Source of the DNA: an uncultured Paracoccaceae bacterium
GTDB lineage: Bacteria > Pseudomonadota > Alphaproteobacteria > Rhodobacterales > Rhodobacteraceae
Length of the DNA stretch: 64,000 nucleotides
Reading direction: 5' to 3'
Assembly: GCA_947500775.1 (NCBI GenBank)
Contig: CANMTD010000003.1
Location: 248,001-312,000 of the forward strand
Shown here: piece after piece, positions 43,959-52,836 of the stretch
Layout: each line of letters begins with the position of its first letter
Numbering within the stretch: position 1 is the first letter of the stretch
Program-made: the position numbers and the translations under genes
Notes under the pieces: generated by a model
Seen by the model: the letters and a program-made list of their open reading frames with translations, nothing else
What the model was told of the DNA's origin: nothing
The model's database searches: none

Positions 43959-44232
43959 CTGGACCCCCTTTGCGATTGTGCCGTAGTCTGTTGTTCTATG
44001 TTGTCCTTCAGGAATGTGGTAGAATTCCGAAGTTTCCATGATCTTATCGGCACAATTTTGCCGGTTCCGGTCGTGTCCAGACATGCGTCTTCCCCCCCCA
44101 ATGCGGTGGTGATCCGCTTTTCAATTTCGACTGAGATTGCCCCAGCTGGGCCGATAGCCGCATTTGCGTATCCGCCCTTGGCCCGTCACAGCGCCAGTTG
44201 ATCAAGAGATGGGGCGCGCGAGGTCCATTTAC

Positions 44233-44350
44233 AATACCTTTATAATACCATTTCTGAGCCAACCCCAGAAATTGCGCCCAGAATAACGAATTTTAGTGCT
44301 GGTTCGGCAAATCCTATAATTCAGTGGACAACAGGTATCTAAAAGGTATT
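44233..44350. promoter_or_regulatory. murQ promoter with two inverted 17-bp operator-like elements
   Basis: Element A (44233-44249, AATACCTTTATAATACC) is, in reverse complement, 14/17 identical to element B (44334-44350, GGTATCTAAAAGGTATT). Each is a GGTAT direct repeat with an 11-bp period. A perfect TATAAT (44315-44320) lies between them, so element B would cover about +7 to +23. The arrangement suggests repression, possibly by looping. The rest of 43959-44372 shows no gene. Confidence 0.6.
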
Positions 44351-44372
44351 GGATTGAACCTAGGGGATTCGT

Positions 44373-45272
44373 ATGACGCTGCCACGAACAGAGATGACAC
44401 GAAATCACGAGCCGTGCATTGATATGGCTCAACCCGGTGAGGCGCTGTCGGTCATGCTGCGCGCGCAGATCGAGGCCGTTCAGTCCGTCGAACAGGCATT
44501 CCCCCAAATCGAGGCCGCGGCCCGCCTGATGTCCGAAACCATTCGGGCCGGGGGCACGTTGGTCTATGTCGCCGCAGGCAGTTCGGGATTGATCGGACTG
44601 GCCGACGGCGCCGAACTGCCGGGAACCTTCGGCACTCCGCAAACCCAAATTCGCATTCTGATGGCCGGGGGCGTCCCGCAGGATGGCGTAATGCCCGGCA
44701 ACACCGAAGACGAAACCGCTGACGCGCAGACCATCGCGGACGGGCTGGCACCAACGGATCTGGTGATTGCGCTCAGCGCCAGCGGCACCACCCCCTACCC
44801 CTGCGAAATCGCAAGATGCGCGCGGGCCAGGGGGATCAGGATCGTCGGCATCGCCAACAACGCGCCCTCACCCTTGCTGGAGCTTGCGGATGTCGCCATC
44901 CACCTGCCCACCCCGCCCGAGGTTCTGGCCGGATCGACGCGTCTGGGTGCCGGAACCGCACAAAAGGTTACGCTGAACATGATGTCGACGCTGGCAGGCG
45001 TTCTGCTGGGGCACGTCCATGACGGGCTTATGGTCAACCTGCACGCCGACAACGCCAAACTGCGCCAAAGGGCGGCGCATATCGTGGCGAAAATTGCCAC
45101 CGTACCACCGGATCGCGCCGCGCGGGCCTTGGACGACGCGGATGGAAACACCAAGATCGCGGCCCTGATCGCCAGCGGTTGCGATGCCGAAAGGGCCAAA
45201 CAACTGTTACAAGACAACAAGGGACATCTCAGACCTTGCCTCGAACAGCTTTCGCAAACACCTTGTGGATAG
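44373..45272 (+). CDS. murQ: N-acetylmuramic acid 6-phosphate etherase
   Basis: The 299-residue SIS-domain protein has the MurQ signatures: VYVAAGSSGLIGLADGAELP with the catalytic-type Glu, PGNTEDETADAQTIADGL, LVIALSASGTTPYPCEIARC and STRLGAGTAQKVTLNMMSTL, then the helical tail NLHADNAKLRQRAAHI. It cleaves the D-lactyl ether of MurNAc 6-phosphate, giving GlcNAc 6-phosphate. AGGGGA precedes the first ATG. It heads a six-gene operon with a complete sugar ABC importer. An importer of free sugar needs a kinase such as AnmK or MurK, and none is in this operon. Confidence 0.9.
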   Translation: MTLPRTEMTRNHEPCIDMAQPGEALSVMLRAQIEAVQSVEQAFPQIEAAARLMSETIRAGGTLVYVAAGSSGLIGLADGAELPGTFGTPQTQIRILMAGGVPQDGVMPGNTEDETADAQTIADGLAPTDLVIALSASGTTPYPCEIARCARARGIRIVGIANNAPSPLLELADVAIHLPTPPEVLAGSTRLGAGTAQKVTLNMMSTLAGVLLGHVHDGLMVNLHADNAKLRQRAAHIVAKIATVPPDRAARALDDADGNTKIAALIASGCDAERAKQLLQDNKGHLRPCLEQLSQTPCG

Positions 45273-45306
45273 CTGGAATTAGAAAACAATGAACAGGGAG
45301 AAAATC

Positions 45307-46563
45307 ATGACCAAGCTGAAACTGAGTTATGTATTGCTCGCCACGACACTGATAAGCGGGAATGCCGTTCTGGCTCAGGACGTTACATTGACAATCGAAA
45401 GCTGGCGCAACGACGACCTTGCCATCTGGCAGGACCAGATCATCCCGGCGTTCGAAGCCCAGAACCCCGGCATCAAGGTGAAATTCGTTCCCTCGGCCCC
45501 CACCGAATACGATGCCGTCTTGAATTCGAAGCTTGAGGCGGGATCGGCCGGCGATCTGATCACCTGCCGCCCGTTCGACGCCTCGCTGGCGCTGTTCGAG
45601 GCCGGGCATCTGGCCGACATTTCCGGTCTTGAGGGCATGGCCAATTTCTCGCCCGTTGCCAAATCGGGCTGGAGCACGGATGACGCCGCCACCCAATTCT
45701 GTGTCCCCATGGCGTCGGTCATTCACGGGTTCATCTACAACAAGGACGCCTTTGCCGAAGTCGGAGTCGAAGTGCCGGCGACCGAGGCCGAATTCTTTGC
45801 CGTGTTGGGCAAGATCAAAGAGGATGGCAATTACACCCCGATGGCGATGGGCACCAACGACCAGTGGGAAGCCGCGACCATGGGCTATAACAACATCGGC
45901 CCCAATTACTGGAAAGGCGAAGAGGGCCGTCTGGCGCTGTTGGCCGGTGATCAGAAACTGACCGACGAACCCTGGGTCGCCCCTTACCGGCAGCTTGCGA
46001 AATGGGCCCCCTATCTGGGCGACGGATACGAGGCGCAAACCTATCCCGACAGCCAGAATATTTTCACGCTTGGCCGGGCGGCAATCTATCCCGCCGGATC
46101 GTGGGAAATCTCGGGCTTCAACGGTCTGGCCGATTTTGAAATGGGGGCCTTTTATCCCCCGGTCGCGGCGGCGGGCGATGAATGCTATATTTCGGACCAC
46201 ACCGACATCGGCATCGGCATGAACACCAAATCCGCCCATCCCGAAGCCGCAAAGGCATTCCTGAACTGGGTCGGATCGCCGGAATTCGCCACGCTTTACG
46301 CCAATGCGCTGCCAGGGTTCTTCCCGCTGTCCAGCGCGCCGATCACCCTGGACGATCCGCTGGCACAGGAATTCATTTCCTGGCGCGGCAAATGCCATTC
46401 CTCGATCCGGTCCACCTATCAGATCCTGTCGCGCGGCACGCCGAACCTTGAAAACGAAACCTGGAACGCATCGGTCGCCGTCATCAAGGGCGAAGAGACC
46501 CCCGAAGACGCAGGCATGCGTCTGCAAAAGGGTCTTGCCAGCTGGTATGCGCCGCAGCAGTAA
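45307..46563 (+). CDS. ABC transporter sugar-binding protein
   Basis: A 418-residue periplasmic protein with a signal peptide (KLSYVLLATTLISGNAVLA, then QDV), family 1 extracellular solute-binding type: TIESWRNDDLAIWQDQIIPA, AFEAQNPGIKVKFVP, YDAVLNSKLEAGSAGDLI and the C-terminal AHPEAAKAFLNWVGSPEF. The ATG at 45307 has GGGAG at seven bases; an in-frame ATG 18 bases upstream is less likely. Its position after murQ suggests the ligand is MurNAc, a muropeptide or another amino sugar, which remains inference. Confidence 0.9.
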   Translation: MTKLKLSYVLLATTLISGNAVLAQDVTLTIESWRNDDLAIWQDQIIPAFEAQNPGIKVKFVPSAPTEYDAVLNSKLEAGSAGDLITCRPFDASLALFEAGHLADISGLEGMANFSPVAKSGWSTDDAATQFCVPMASVIHGFIYNKDAFAEVGVEVPATEAEFFAVLGKIKEDGNYTPMAMGTNDQWEAATMGYNNIGPNYWKGEEGRLALLAGDQKLTDEPWVAPYRQLAKWAPYLGDGYEAQTYPDSQNIFTLGRAAIYPAGSWEISGFNGLADFEMGAFYPPVAAAGDECYISDHTDIGIGMNTKSAHPEAAKAFLNWVGSPEFATLYANALPGFFPLSSAPITLDDPLAQEFISWRGKCHSSIRSTYQILSRGTPNLENETWNASVAVIKGEETPEDAGMRLQKGLASWYAPQQ

Positions 46564-46574
46564 GCGCACCTCAC

Positions 46575-46599
46575 GCCCGGACGCGTAACGCGTCCGGGC
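46575..46599 (+). other. Intercistronic stem-loop
   Basis: GCCCGGACGCG-TAA-CGCGTCCGGGC is an 11-bp perfect stem with a three-base loop in the 62-bp gap between binding protein and permease. In malEFG-like operons such hairpins stabilise the upstream mRNA or attenuate, giving excess binding protein. Confidence 0.7.
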
Positions 46600-46625
46600 C
46601 ATCTTTCGCCTTCAGGAAAGCGTTA

Positions 46626-47552
46626 ATGGCACCCAAACCCCGGCCGCCTCGGATCAAATGGCATGTCATCGTGTTTCTGGCGCCTGCGGTGCTGGTCTAT
46701 ACCGCCGTGATGATCTATCCGCTGTTCAACACGCTGCGGCTGTCGCTGTTCACCGAGGTCGATCAGACTCGGGTTTTCGTGGGGCTGCAGAATTTTCGGA
46801 CCTTGTTTGGCGATGCGTTCTGGTCGGATCATTTCTGGAATGCGCTGGCCAACAACTTCTGGTTTTTCCTCATCCATATGCTGGTGCAGAACCCGGTCGG
46901 CATTGCGCTGGCCGCGATCCTGAGCCACCCCAAGCTGCGCTTTGCCAGTTTCTATCGCTCGGCCATCTTCATCCCGACGATCCTGTCCTTCGTGATCGTC
47001 GGCTTTGCCTGGAAACTGATCCTGTCGCCTATCTGGGGCATTGCGCCGGGCATGCTGGATGCCGTCGGTCTTAAACAGCTTTATGCGCCCTGGCTGGGTA
47101 AACAGGAATATGCGCTGACGGCCTTGTCGCTGGTGTCGGTCTGGCAATTCGTGGGCATCCCGATGATGCTGATCTATGCCGCGCTTCTGTCCATCCCCGA
47201 AGGCATATTGGAGGCCGCCGAAGTGGAAGGCATCACCGGGCTGTCGGCCTTCTGGAAGATCAAACTGCCGCTGATCCTGCCATCGATCGGGATCATCTCA
47301 ATTCTGACCTTCGTTGCGAATTTCAACGCGTTCGACCTGATCTATGCGGCACAGGGCGCGTTGGCCGGGCCAGATTTCAGCACCGATATTCTGGGTACCT
47401 TCATGTACCGGACGTTCTTTGGCTTCCAGTTGCAACTGGGCGATCCGCATATGGGATCGACCATCGCCAGCGCGATGTTCGCGATCATCCTTGTCGGCGT
47501 GTGCCTGTATCTGTTCGGCATCCAGCGCCGCATGCACCGTTATCAGTTCTGA
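46626..47552 (+). CDS. ABC sugar permease, MalF/UgpA type
   Basis: A 308-residue inner-membrane protein with six predicted helices. The ATPase-contacting EAA loop reads EAAEVEGITGLSAFWKIKLP. The N-terminus (VIVFLAPAVLVYTAVMIYPL) is typical of the first permease in CUT1-class importers. It follows the stem-loop and is followed after 10 bases by the partner permease, with which it would form the channel for the sugar delivered by the binding protein. Confidence 0.93.
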   Translation: MAPKPRPPRIKWHVIVFLAPAVLVYTAVMIYPLFNTLRLSLFTEVDQTRVFVGLQNFRTLFGDAFWSDHFWNALANNFWFFLIHMLVQNPVGIALAAILSHPKLRFASFYRSAIFIPTILSFVIVGFAWKLILSPIWGIAPGMLDAVGLKQLYAPWLGKQEYALTALSLVSVWQFVGIPMMLIYAALLSIPEGILEAAEVEGITGLSAFWKIKLPLILPSIGIISILTFVANFNAFDLIYAAQGALAGPDFSTDILGTFMYRTFFGFQLQLGDPHMGSTIASAMFAIILVGVCLYLFGIQRRMHRYQF

Positions 47553-47562
47553 GGACATACAG

Positions 47563-48402
47563 ATGAACGCCGCCCGTCAGAACAGATTGAATACCTTTGC
47601 CGCGCATGGCGTGCTGTTGCTGTACACGGCCATCGCCCTGTTTCCGGTCTTTGTGATCATCATCAACAGTTTCAAGACCCGCAAAGCCATTTTCCGCGAA
47701 CCGCTGGCCCTGCCCGACGCCGACACGTTTTCGCTGATCGGATATCAGACGGTTCTGAAACAGGGGGATTTTCCCCTGTATTTCCAGAACTCGATGATCG
47801 TCACCGTGGCGTCGCTGTTCTTCATCCTGCTGTTCGGGGCGATGGCGGCCTTTGCGCTGGCCGAATACCGGTTCCGGGGCAATGCCTTCATGGGTCTGTA
47901 TCTGGCTCTTGGCATCATGATCCCGATCCGCATCGGTACGGTCGCCATTCTGGAACTGATGGTGCAGACCGGCCTTGTGAACACGCTTTGGGCGCTGATC
48001 CTGGTCTATACGGCGCAAGGCCTGCCCTTGGCGATCTTCATCCTGAGCGAGTTCATGCAGCAGGTCAGCGATGATCTGAAAGACGCGGGCCGGATCGACG
48101 GGCTGTCCGAATACCGCATTTTCTTTCGCCTTGTGCTGCCGCTGGTGCGCCCCGCGATGGCGACCGTGGCGGTGTTCAACATGATCCCGATCTGGAACGA
48201 CCTGTGGTTCCCGCTGATCCTTGCCCCGGCGGAAGAGGTCAAAACCCTGACGCTGGGCTCTCAGGTCTTTATCGGGCAGTTCGTGACGGACTGGAACGCG
48301 GTGCTGTCGGCCCTGTCGCTGGCGATCCTTCCGGTCATGGGGCTGTATGTGATTTTCTCACGCCAGTTGGTTCGCGGCATAACACACGGAGCGGTAAAAT
48401 GA
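47563..48402 (+). CDS. ABC sugar permease, MalG/UgpE type
   Basis: The 279-residue partner permease has six helices, EAA-like loop DAGRIDGLSEYRIFFRLVLP, and the typical MalG-type opening LLLYTAIALFPVFVIIINSF. GAGGA precedes the ATG at 47563; the longer frame starting inside the previous gene is rejected. Its stop overlaps the start of the dehydrogenase gene by four bases. Confidence 0.93.
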   Translation: MNAARQNRLNTFAAHGVLLLYTAIALFPVFVIIINSFKTRKAIFREPLALPDADTFSLIGYQTVLKQGDFPLYFQNSMIVTVASLFFILLFGAMAAFALAEYRFRGNAFMGLYLALGIMIPIRIGTVAILELMVQTGLVNTLWALILVYTAQGLPLAIFILSEFMQQVSDDLKDAGRIDGLSEYRIFFRLVLPLVRPAMATVAVFNMIPIWNDLWFPLILAPAEEVKTLTLGSQVFIGQFVTDWNAVLSALSLAILPVMGLYVIFSRQLVRGITHGAVK

Positions 48403-49421
48403 AGGTTCTGGTCGTTGGCCTTGGCAACATGGGGCGGTCCCACGCCCTTGCCTATCACACCCACCCAGACGCCCGGATCGTGGGTCTGGTCAACCGCTCG
48501 CCCGTCGATCTGCCGGTGGAACTGCAAGACTATCCAATGTTTCGCACCTTCGACGAAGGGCTTGCCACCAACCCCGATCTGGTCTGCATCGCCACCTATT
48601 CCGACAGCCACGCGGAATATGGGATCGCCGCCATGCAGGCAGGCGCGCATGTCTTTATCGAAAAGCCGCTGGCCACCAATGTCGCCGACGCCAAACGCGT
48701 GGTCGCCGTGGCACAGGAGACCGGCAGGAAACTGGTGGTCGGATATATTCTGCGCCAGCACCCCAGCTGGCAGCGCCTGATCGCCGAGGCCCGCGCCCTT
48801 GGCGGGCCATATGTCTTTCGCCTGAACCTCAACCAGCAATCCGACGGGCCCACATGGGAAACCCACAAGGCACTGATGCAGACGACAAGCCCGATCGTCG
48901 ATTGCGGCGTGCACTATGTCGATGTCATGTGTCAGGTCACCGACGCCAAACCGGTGCGGGTCCACGGCATGGGGCTGCGCCTGTCGGACGAGATTGCGCC
49001 GGACATGTACAACTATGGCCAGCTTCAGGTGATCTTCGACGACGGCTCGGTCGGCTGGTACGAGGCGGGCTGGGGCCCGATGATGTCGGAAACCGCGTTT
49101 TTCGTGAAAGACATCGTATCGCCCAATGGGGCCGTGTCGATCACCGAAGGGTACAAGGGCGAATCCGATGACATCGATGTGCACACCAAGGTCGGATCGA
49201 TCCTTGTGCATACGCTGAACGGAGACAGGACCATTGATATGCCGGACGAACCGGGCCACCAGCAACTGTGCGACGCCGAACAGGCCTATATGATCCGCGC
49301 GATCCAGGACGATATCGACCTTGCCCGGCATATGTCGGACGCCGTGCAATCGCTTCGGATCTGTCTGGCCGCCGATGAAAGCATCCGAACCGGCAAACCC
49401 GTCGCGTTGGAGGAACTCTGA
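48399..49421 (+). CDS. Gfo/Idh/MocA family oxidoreductase
   Basis: The 340-residue protein has the Rossmann motif LVVGLGNMGRSHALAYH and the family motif VFIEKPLATNVADAKR, followed by VDCGVHYVDVMCQVTD with the histidine commonly catalytic in this family. It uses NAD(P) to oxidise or reduce a sugar or sugar-derived substrate. It is translationally coupled to the permease (ATGA) and to the ATPase (TGATG), so it belongs to the murQ operon and probably acts on the imported sugar or a catabolite. The specific reaction is unknown; it differs from the iolG copy at 33040. Confidence 0.88.
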   Translation: MKVLVVGLGNMGRSHALAYHTHPDARIVGLVNRSPVDLPVELQDYPMFRTFDEGLATNPDLVCIATYSDSHAEYGIAAMQAGAHVFIEKPLATNVADAKRVVAVAQETGRKLVVGYILRQHPSWQRLIAEARALGGPYVFRLNLNQQSDGPTWETHKALMQTTSPIVDCGVHYVDVMCQVTDAKPVRVHGMGLRLSDEIAPDMYNYGQLQVIFDDGSVGWYEAGWGPMMSETAFFVKDIVSPNGAVSITEGYKGESDDIDVHTKVGSILVHTLNGDRTIDMPDEPGHQQLCDAEQAYMIRAIQDDIDLARHMSDAVQSLRICLAADESIRTGKPVALEEL

Positions 49422-50422
49422 TGACGGCCCTGAAACTTGAAAACGTCTGCAAATCCTTTGGCGATGTCGAGGTTCTGAGAAACATCGACCTGACCGTCGA
49501 GGACGGTGAATTCGTCGTTTTTGTCGGCCCGTCGGGCTGTGGCAAATCGACATTGCTGCGCATCATCGCCGGGCTGGAGGATGCGACCGAAGGCAGCGTT
49601 TCCATCGCGGGCGAGGTGGTGAACGACACGCCCCCCGCAAAACGCGGCATCGCGATGGTTTTCCAGACCTATGCGCTTTATCCGCACCTCAGCGTGCGCG
49701 GAAACATGTCGCTGGGTCTGAAACAGGAAAAACAGCCGAAATCCGTCATTCAGGCGCGTGTGGACAAGGCCGTGCAGATGCTGGGGCTGGAAGATTACGC
49801 CGACCGCCGCCCGTCCGACCTGTCGGGCGGCCAGCGCCAGCGCGTCGCCATTGGCCGCGCCATCGTGCGCGAACCGAAACTGTTTCTGTTCGACGAACCG
49901 CTTTCCAATCTGGATGCCGCCCTGCGCGCCAAGACGCGGATCGAAATCGCCGAACTGCACCGCAATCTGGGCGCGACCACTATCTATGTGACGCATGACC
50001 AGACCGAGGCCATGACCCTTGCCGACAAGATCGTGGTGCTGCGCGACGGGGTGGTCGAACAGGTCGGCAGCCCGATGGAGCTGTACAACAACCCCGCCAC
50101 GCAATTCGTGGCCGGGTTCCTTGGCTCCCCGGCGATGAACTTCATCGAACGGTCCCTGCCCGGCGCCTCTTCTGCCGCCACGGTGGGCATCCGGCCCGAA
50201 CATCTGACGGTCGCGGACACCGGACGCATCACGGGTAAGATTGCCCATATCGAACATCTGGGCAGCGAAACCAATATCGTCGTGACGACCGATCAGGGCG
50301 AGTTTCTGACCGTGCGCCGGTTTGGACAATATTCCTGTGGCGTCGGCGACCCCATCGCCCTGGATTTCGACGATGCAGATGCGTTCCACTTTGATGCCGC
50401 GATGCACCGGATCAGATCTTAA
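49421..50422 (+). CDS. ABC transporter ATPase, MalK/UgpC type
   Basis: A 333-residue CUT1 ATPase: Walker A VGPSGCGKST, Q-loop FQTYALYPHLSV, signature LSGGQRQRVAIGRAI, Walker B LFLFDEPLSNLDAALR, switch His in YVTHDQTEAMTL, and a C-terminal TOBE-type regulatory domain (about 235-333; VGIRPEHLTVADTG). It overlaps the dehydrogenase stop by one base and closes the murQ operon. No clear terminator follows. Confidence 0.95.
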   Translation: MTALKLENVCKSFGDVEVLRNIDLTVEDGEFVVFVGPSGCGKSTLLRIIAGLEDATEGSVSIAGEVVNDTPPAKRGIAMVFQTYALYPHLSVRGNMSLGLKQEKQPKSVIQARVDKAVQMLGLEDYADRRPSDLSGGQRQRVAIGRAIVREPKLFLFDEPLSNLDAALRAKTRIEIAELHRNLGATTIYVTHDQTEAMTLADKIVVLRDGVVEQVGSPMELYNNPATQFVAGFLGSPAMNFIERSLPGASSAATVGIRPEHLTVADTGRITGKIAHIEHLGSETNIVVTTDQGEFLTVRRFGQYSCGVGDPIALDFDDADAFHFDAAMHRIRS

Positions 50423-50804
50423 CCAATATCATCGCCACCAATTCCGCGGCAAAGCTGCTTTGATCAGCCTCTTGCGATTGCCGGTTTCCGCGCAAATCCT
50501 GATCGCGCAACCGGTATCTTGGTGCCGGACTTCAACCCAAACAAGACGCCCCCGCACGGCAGTATTACCCTAGGTGGTGCGTGGATTTTCCTTGGTCAGA
50601 TTGCGCACCCGCCGGGGGTGTTCCGGTTTTGTGGAATTCACGCGCCTTTCTGGTGTTTGCCGGCAACAGAGCCAGATGAAACTCGGCCAGATCGTTGAAT
50701 TTTCGTATTTTTTTCGGAATTTTTTCTCATCTCTGCCACATAAAATCAAAATATCAGGACGCCGCAAGTTGGCGGGCTGCACCATTTGATCCGGGGATAT
50801 TATA
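50423..50804. other. Intergenic region without a supported gene
   Basis: The 382 bases contain an interrupted hairpin (CCGGTT...AACCGG around 50478-50513) without a T-run, and an AT-rich last 120 bases expected to hold the autotransporter promoter. No frame with a plausible ribosome-binding site was seen. Confidence 0.5.
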
Positions 50805-52649
50805 ATGACTAAAAAGGCTTCACTTCTCACCAGCGTTTATTTTTCAATCCTGATGGTCGGGGGCCACGCTGGATACGCACAATCCACCGAAATTAATTTT
50901 TCTCTCTGTATCGCAGTTACAACTTGTAGCTATAGCACAACGTCCTACATCGGACCGGGCACTGACAATGCGCTTAGCCCTAACTACCATTCATACGTCA
51001 GCGGGGCTGTTGACGAGGCCTACAACTCTTTCGCCAACGATGCCTATGATGGATACGGTTCTATCTTTGGTGCCGCCAGCACCCACGGTCCGCGTGTCCA
51101 TAGCGATATTACGCCCTATGCGACGGCCTTCAACGGGCTGATCGCCAATCGGCAGACAGAAACCTATCGGGCTGTCACAACATTGCCCGGCAATAGCGTG
51201 CGTTGGTTCGACAGTTTCACCAACAACACCGGGTCCACAATCGATGCCACAATCGCCTTTGGCGGCAACCTCGGGTCTGACAACGAAACGCGGATATTGT
51301 CGCAGGGGGACACGTATGTTGTTCATGGTCAAAGAGATCCCGGAACCATAAGCCCTGATCCCGTCATCGCGTCCATTTGGGGAAACAATGAATACGCCGC
51401 ATCGTTGACTCCGACGATCAGCGATGGCAACGACGGCGGTTACATCGCCTTTCCAATCTCTGTCGCTGCGGGCAAGACGGTTTCCATCATGAACGTCGAC
51501 ATTCTGGTCGCTTCGGAAGGCCGTGATTCAGATTCGGACGGCACGATCTACGCCTCGGATGCGGTGCTTGCCGCGCAACAGGCCGAACATTTTATCAACG
51601 CTCCTATCTTCGACGGGCTGACGGCCCAGCAGATCGCAACGCTTATCAACTGGACCGTGAATTTAGGTACCGGCCTTGACGATGCTGACGGCCTTTTTGT
51701 GCTTGGCACTGCGGCCCAGCGCGGGTTTGCAAATGCCCTGTCCCGGTCCATCAATCTGCGGTCAGCGGGCGGTGGCGCAGCGGTCAGCAGAAGCTCGGTG
51801 TCGCAAACCACGACCACCACCCTCGCGGATACGAATGCCGGCAAGATATTCATCTTCGGGGACTATCTTGATGGCGAGAATGACCTTTCCCAAAACACAT
51901 TGGACTACAAAGGGAATGTCGTGGGCACCGGATTTGAAACCGAGTTTGCCAATGGCATCACGGCAGGGGTCGCGCTTGGCTTTACGAATACCCGAGGCGA
52001 GGTTGACCCAACCTTTTCCAGTATCGACAACAAACAGCGCGTGATCATGCCTTATATGCGCGGCCCCCTGCAAAATGGCTTCAAATACGAAGTCAGCCTG
52101 TTCGCCGCCTCTCAGGACTGGGACTATCAGCGCACAGCCGGAGCAGGCACAGCGACCGGCGATGTATCGGGGCATTCATTCGGCGCCTCTGCAAAGCTCA
52201 GCAAGGACATTCCAATGTCCGCGACCACGCTGACCCCTTTCGCGGGCCTTGGCTATGTGCGGACCTCTGTCTCGGGCTATACGGAAACCGGCGCGGGATC
52301 AGCCAACCTGGCCGTTCCGGATTATTCGGTCGACAGCCTGGAAGCTTCGGTCGGTGCCGATCTGACCCACCATTTCACCACCAATTCCGGATCGGCGATC
52401 GCGCTTTTTGCAAGTGCGGCCCTGCGGTCTGAACTTTTGGGCGAAACAAGCATGACATCGTCTTTTGCCACCGGGACAACCACGTTCAACAACGTCGTGG
52501 GCGGCGGCACCGGCAGCTATGGAACGCTGGACCTTGGCCTGTCCATGGCGGTTACCGACAAAGCCACGCTGAGCGTAAGCTATGGTGGTTCATATGGCGC
52601 CTCTACCCGCCAGAATGCAGTCTCATTGAACCTGAGCAGCCGCTTCTAA
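50805..52649 (+). CDS. Autotransporter with C-terminal beta-barrel
   Basis: The 614-residue protein has a signal peptide (LLTSVYFSILMVGGHAGYA, then QST), a passenger of about 310 residues without recognised domain, and a C-terminal 12-strand-type autotransporter barrel (about 345-614; IFIFGDYLDGEND, VGTGFETEFANGITAGVALG, GHSFGASAKLSKDI) ending in the aromatic-terminated strand AVSLNLSSRF, the BAM signal. The barrel carries the passenger to the cell surface. A serine-rich linker (VSRSSVSQTTTTTL) precedes the barrel. No protease triad is obvious in the passenger. The gene is monocistronic, with a terminator overlapping its end. Confidence 0.85.
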   Translation: MTKKASLLTSVYFSILMVGGHAGYAQSTEINFSLCIAVTTCSYSTTSYIGPGTDNALSPNYHSYVSGAVDEAYNSFANDAYDGYGSIFGAASTHGPRVHSDITPYATAFNGLIANRQTETYRAVTTLPGNSVRWFDSFTNNTGSTIDATIAFGGNLGSDNETRILSQGDTYVVHGQRDPGTISPDPVIASIWGNNEYAASLTPTISDGNDGGYIAFPISVAAGKTVSIMNVDILVASEGRDSDSDGTIYASDAVLAAQQAEHFINAPIFDGLTAQQIATLINWTVNLGTGLDDADGLFVLGTAAQRGFANALSRSINLRSAGGGAAVSRSSVSQTTTTTLADTNAGKIFIFGDYLDGENDLSQNTLDYKGNVVGTGFETEFANGITAGVALGFTNTRGEVDPTFSSIDNKQRVIMPYMRGPLQNGFKYEVSLFAASQDWDYQRTAGAGTATGDVSGHSFGASAKLSKDIPMSATTLTPFAGLGYVRTSVSGYTETGAGSANLAVPDYSVDSLEASVGADLTHHFTTNSGSAIALFASAALRSELLGETSMTSSFATGTTTFNNVVGGGTGSYGTLDLGLSMAVTDKATLSVSYGGSYGASTRQNAVSLNLSSRF

Positions 52650-52659
52650 GCGGCTGTTT
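52637..52659 (+). terminator. Rho-independent terminator of the autotransporter gene
   Basis: CAGCCGCT-TCTA-AGCGGCTG followed by TTT; the hairpin includes the TAA stop codon. From here to 52836 no gene is seen. Confidence 0.75.
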
Positions 52660-52836
52660 AAAAACACCATTGCGGTAACCTTGCCGTTGGCGGCAGCAAG
52701 CAATGCTTGGGCCGCATCGGTGACGTTTCCGCAGTGCACGGTTTTCACAAACGCAATAACGCCGCGCCGCGAAGTTGGTGCCGTCTGTGTTGGCCCGGCC
52801 CACGGGCTTAGGCCGCGGCCCCGGATCAGCGCCGAC

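Noticed and set aside
44208-44216. TTGATCAA sequence as an FNR site near murQ
   Set aside because: The half-sites touch with no four-base spacer, so it does not fit the FNR consensus.
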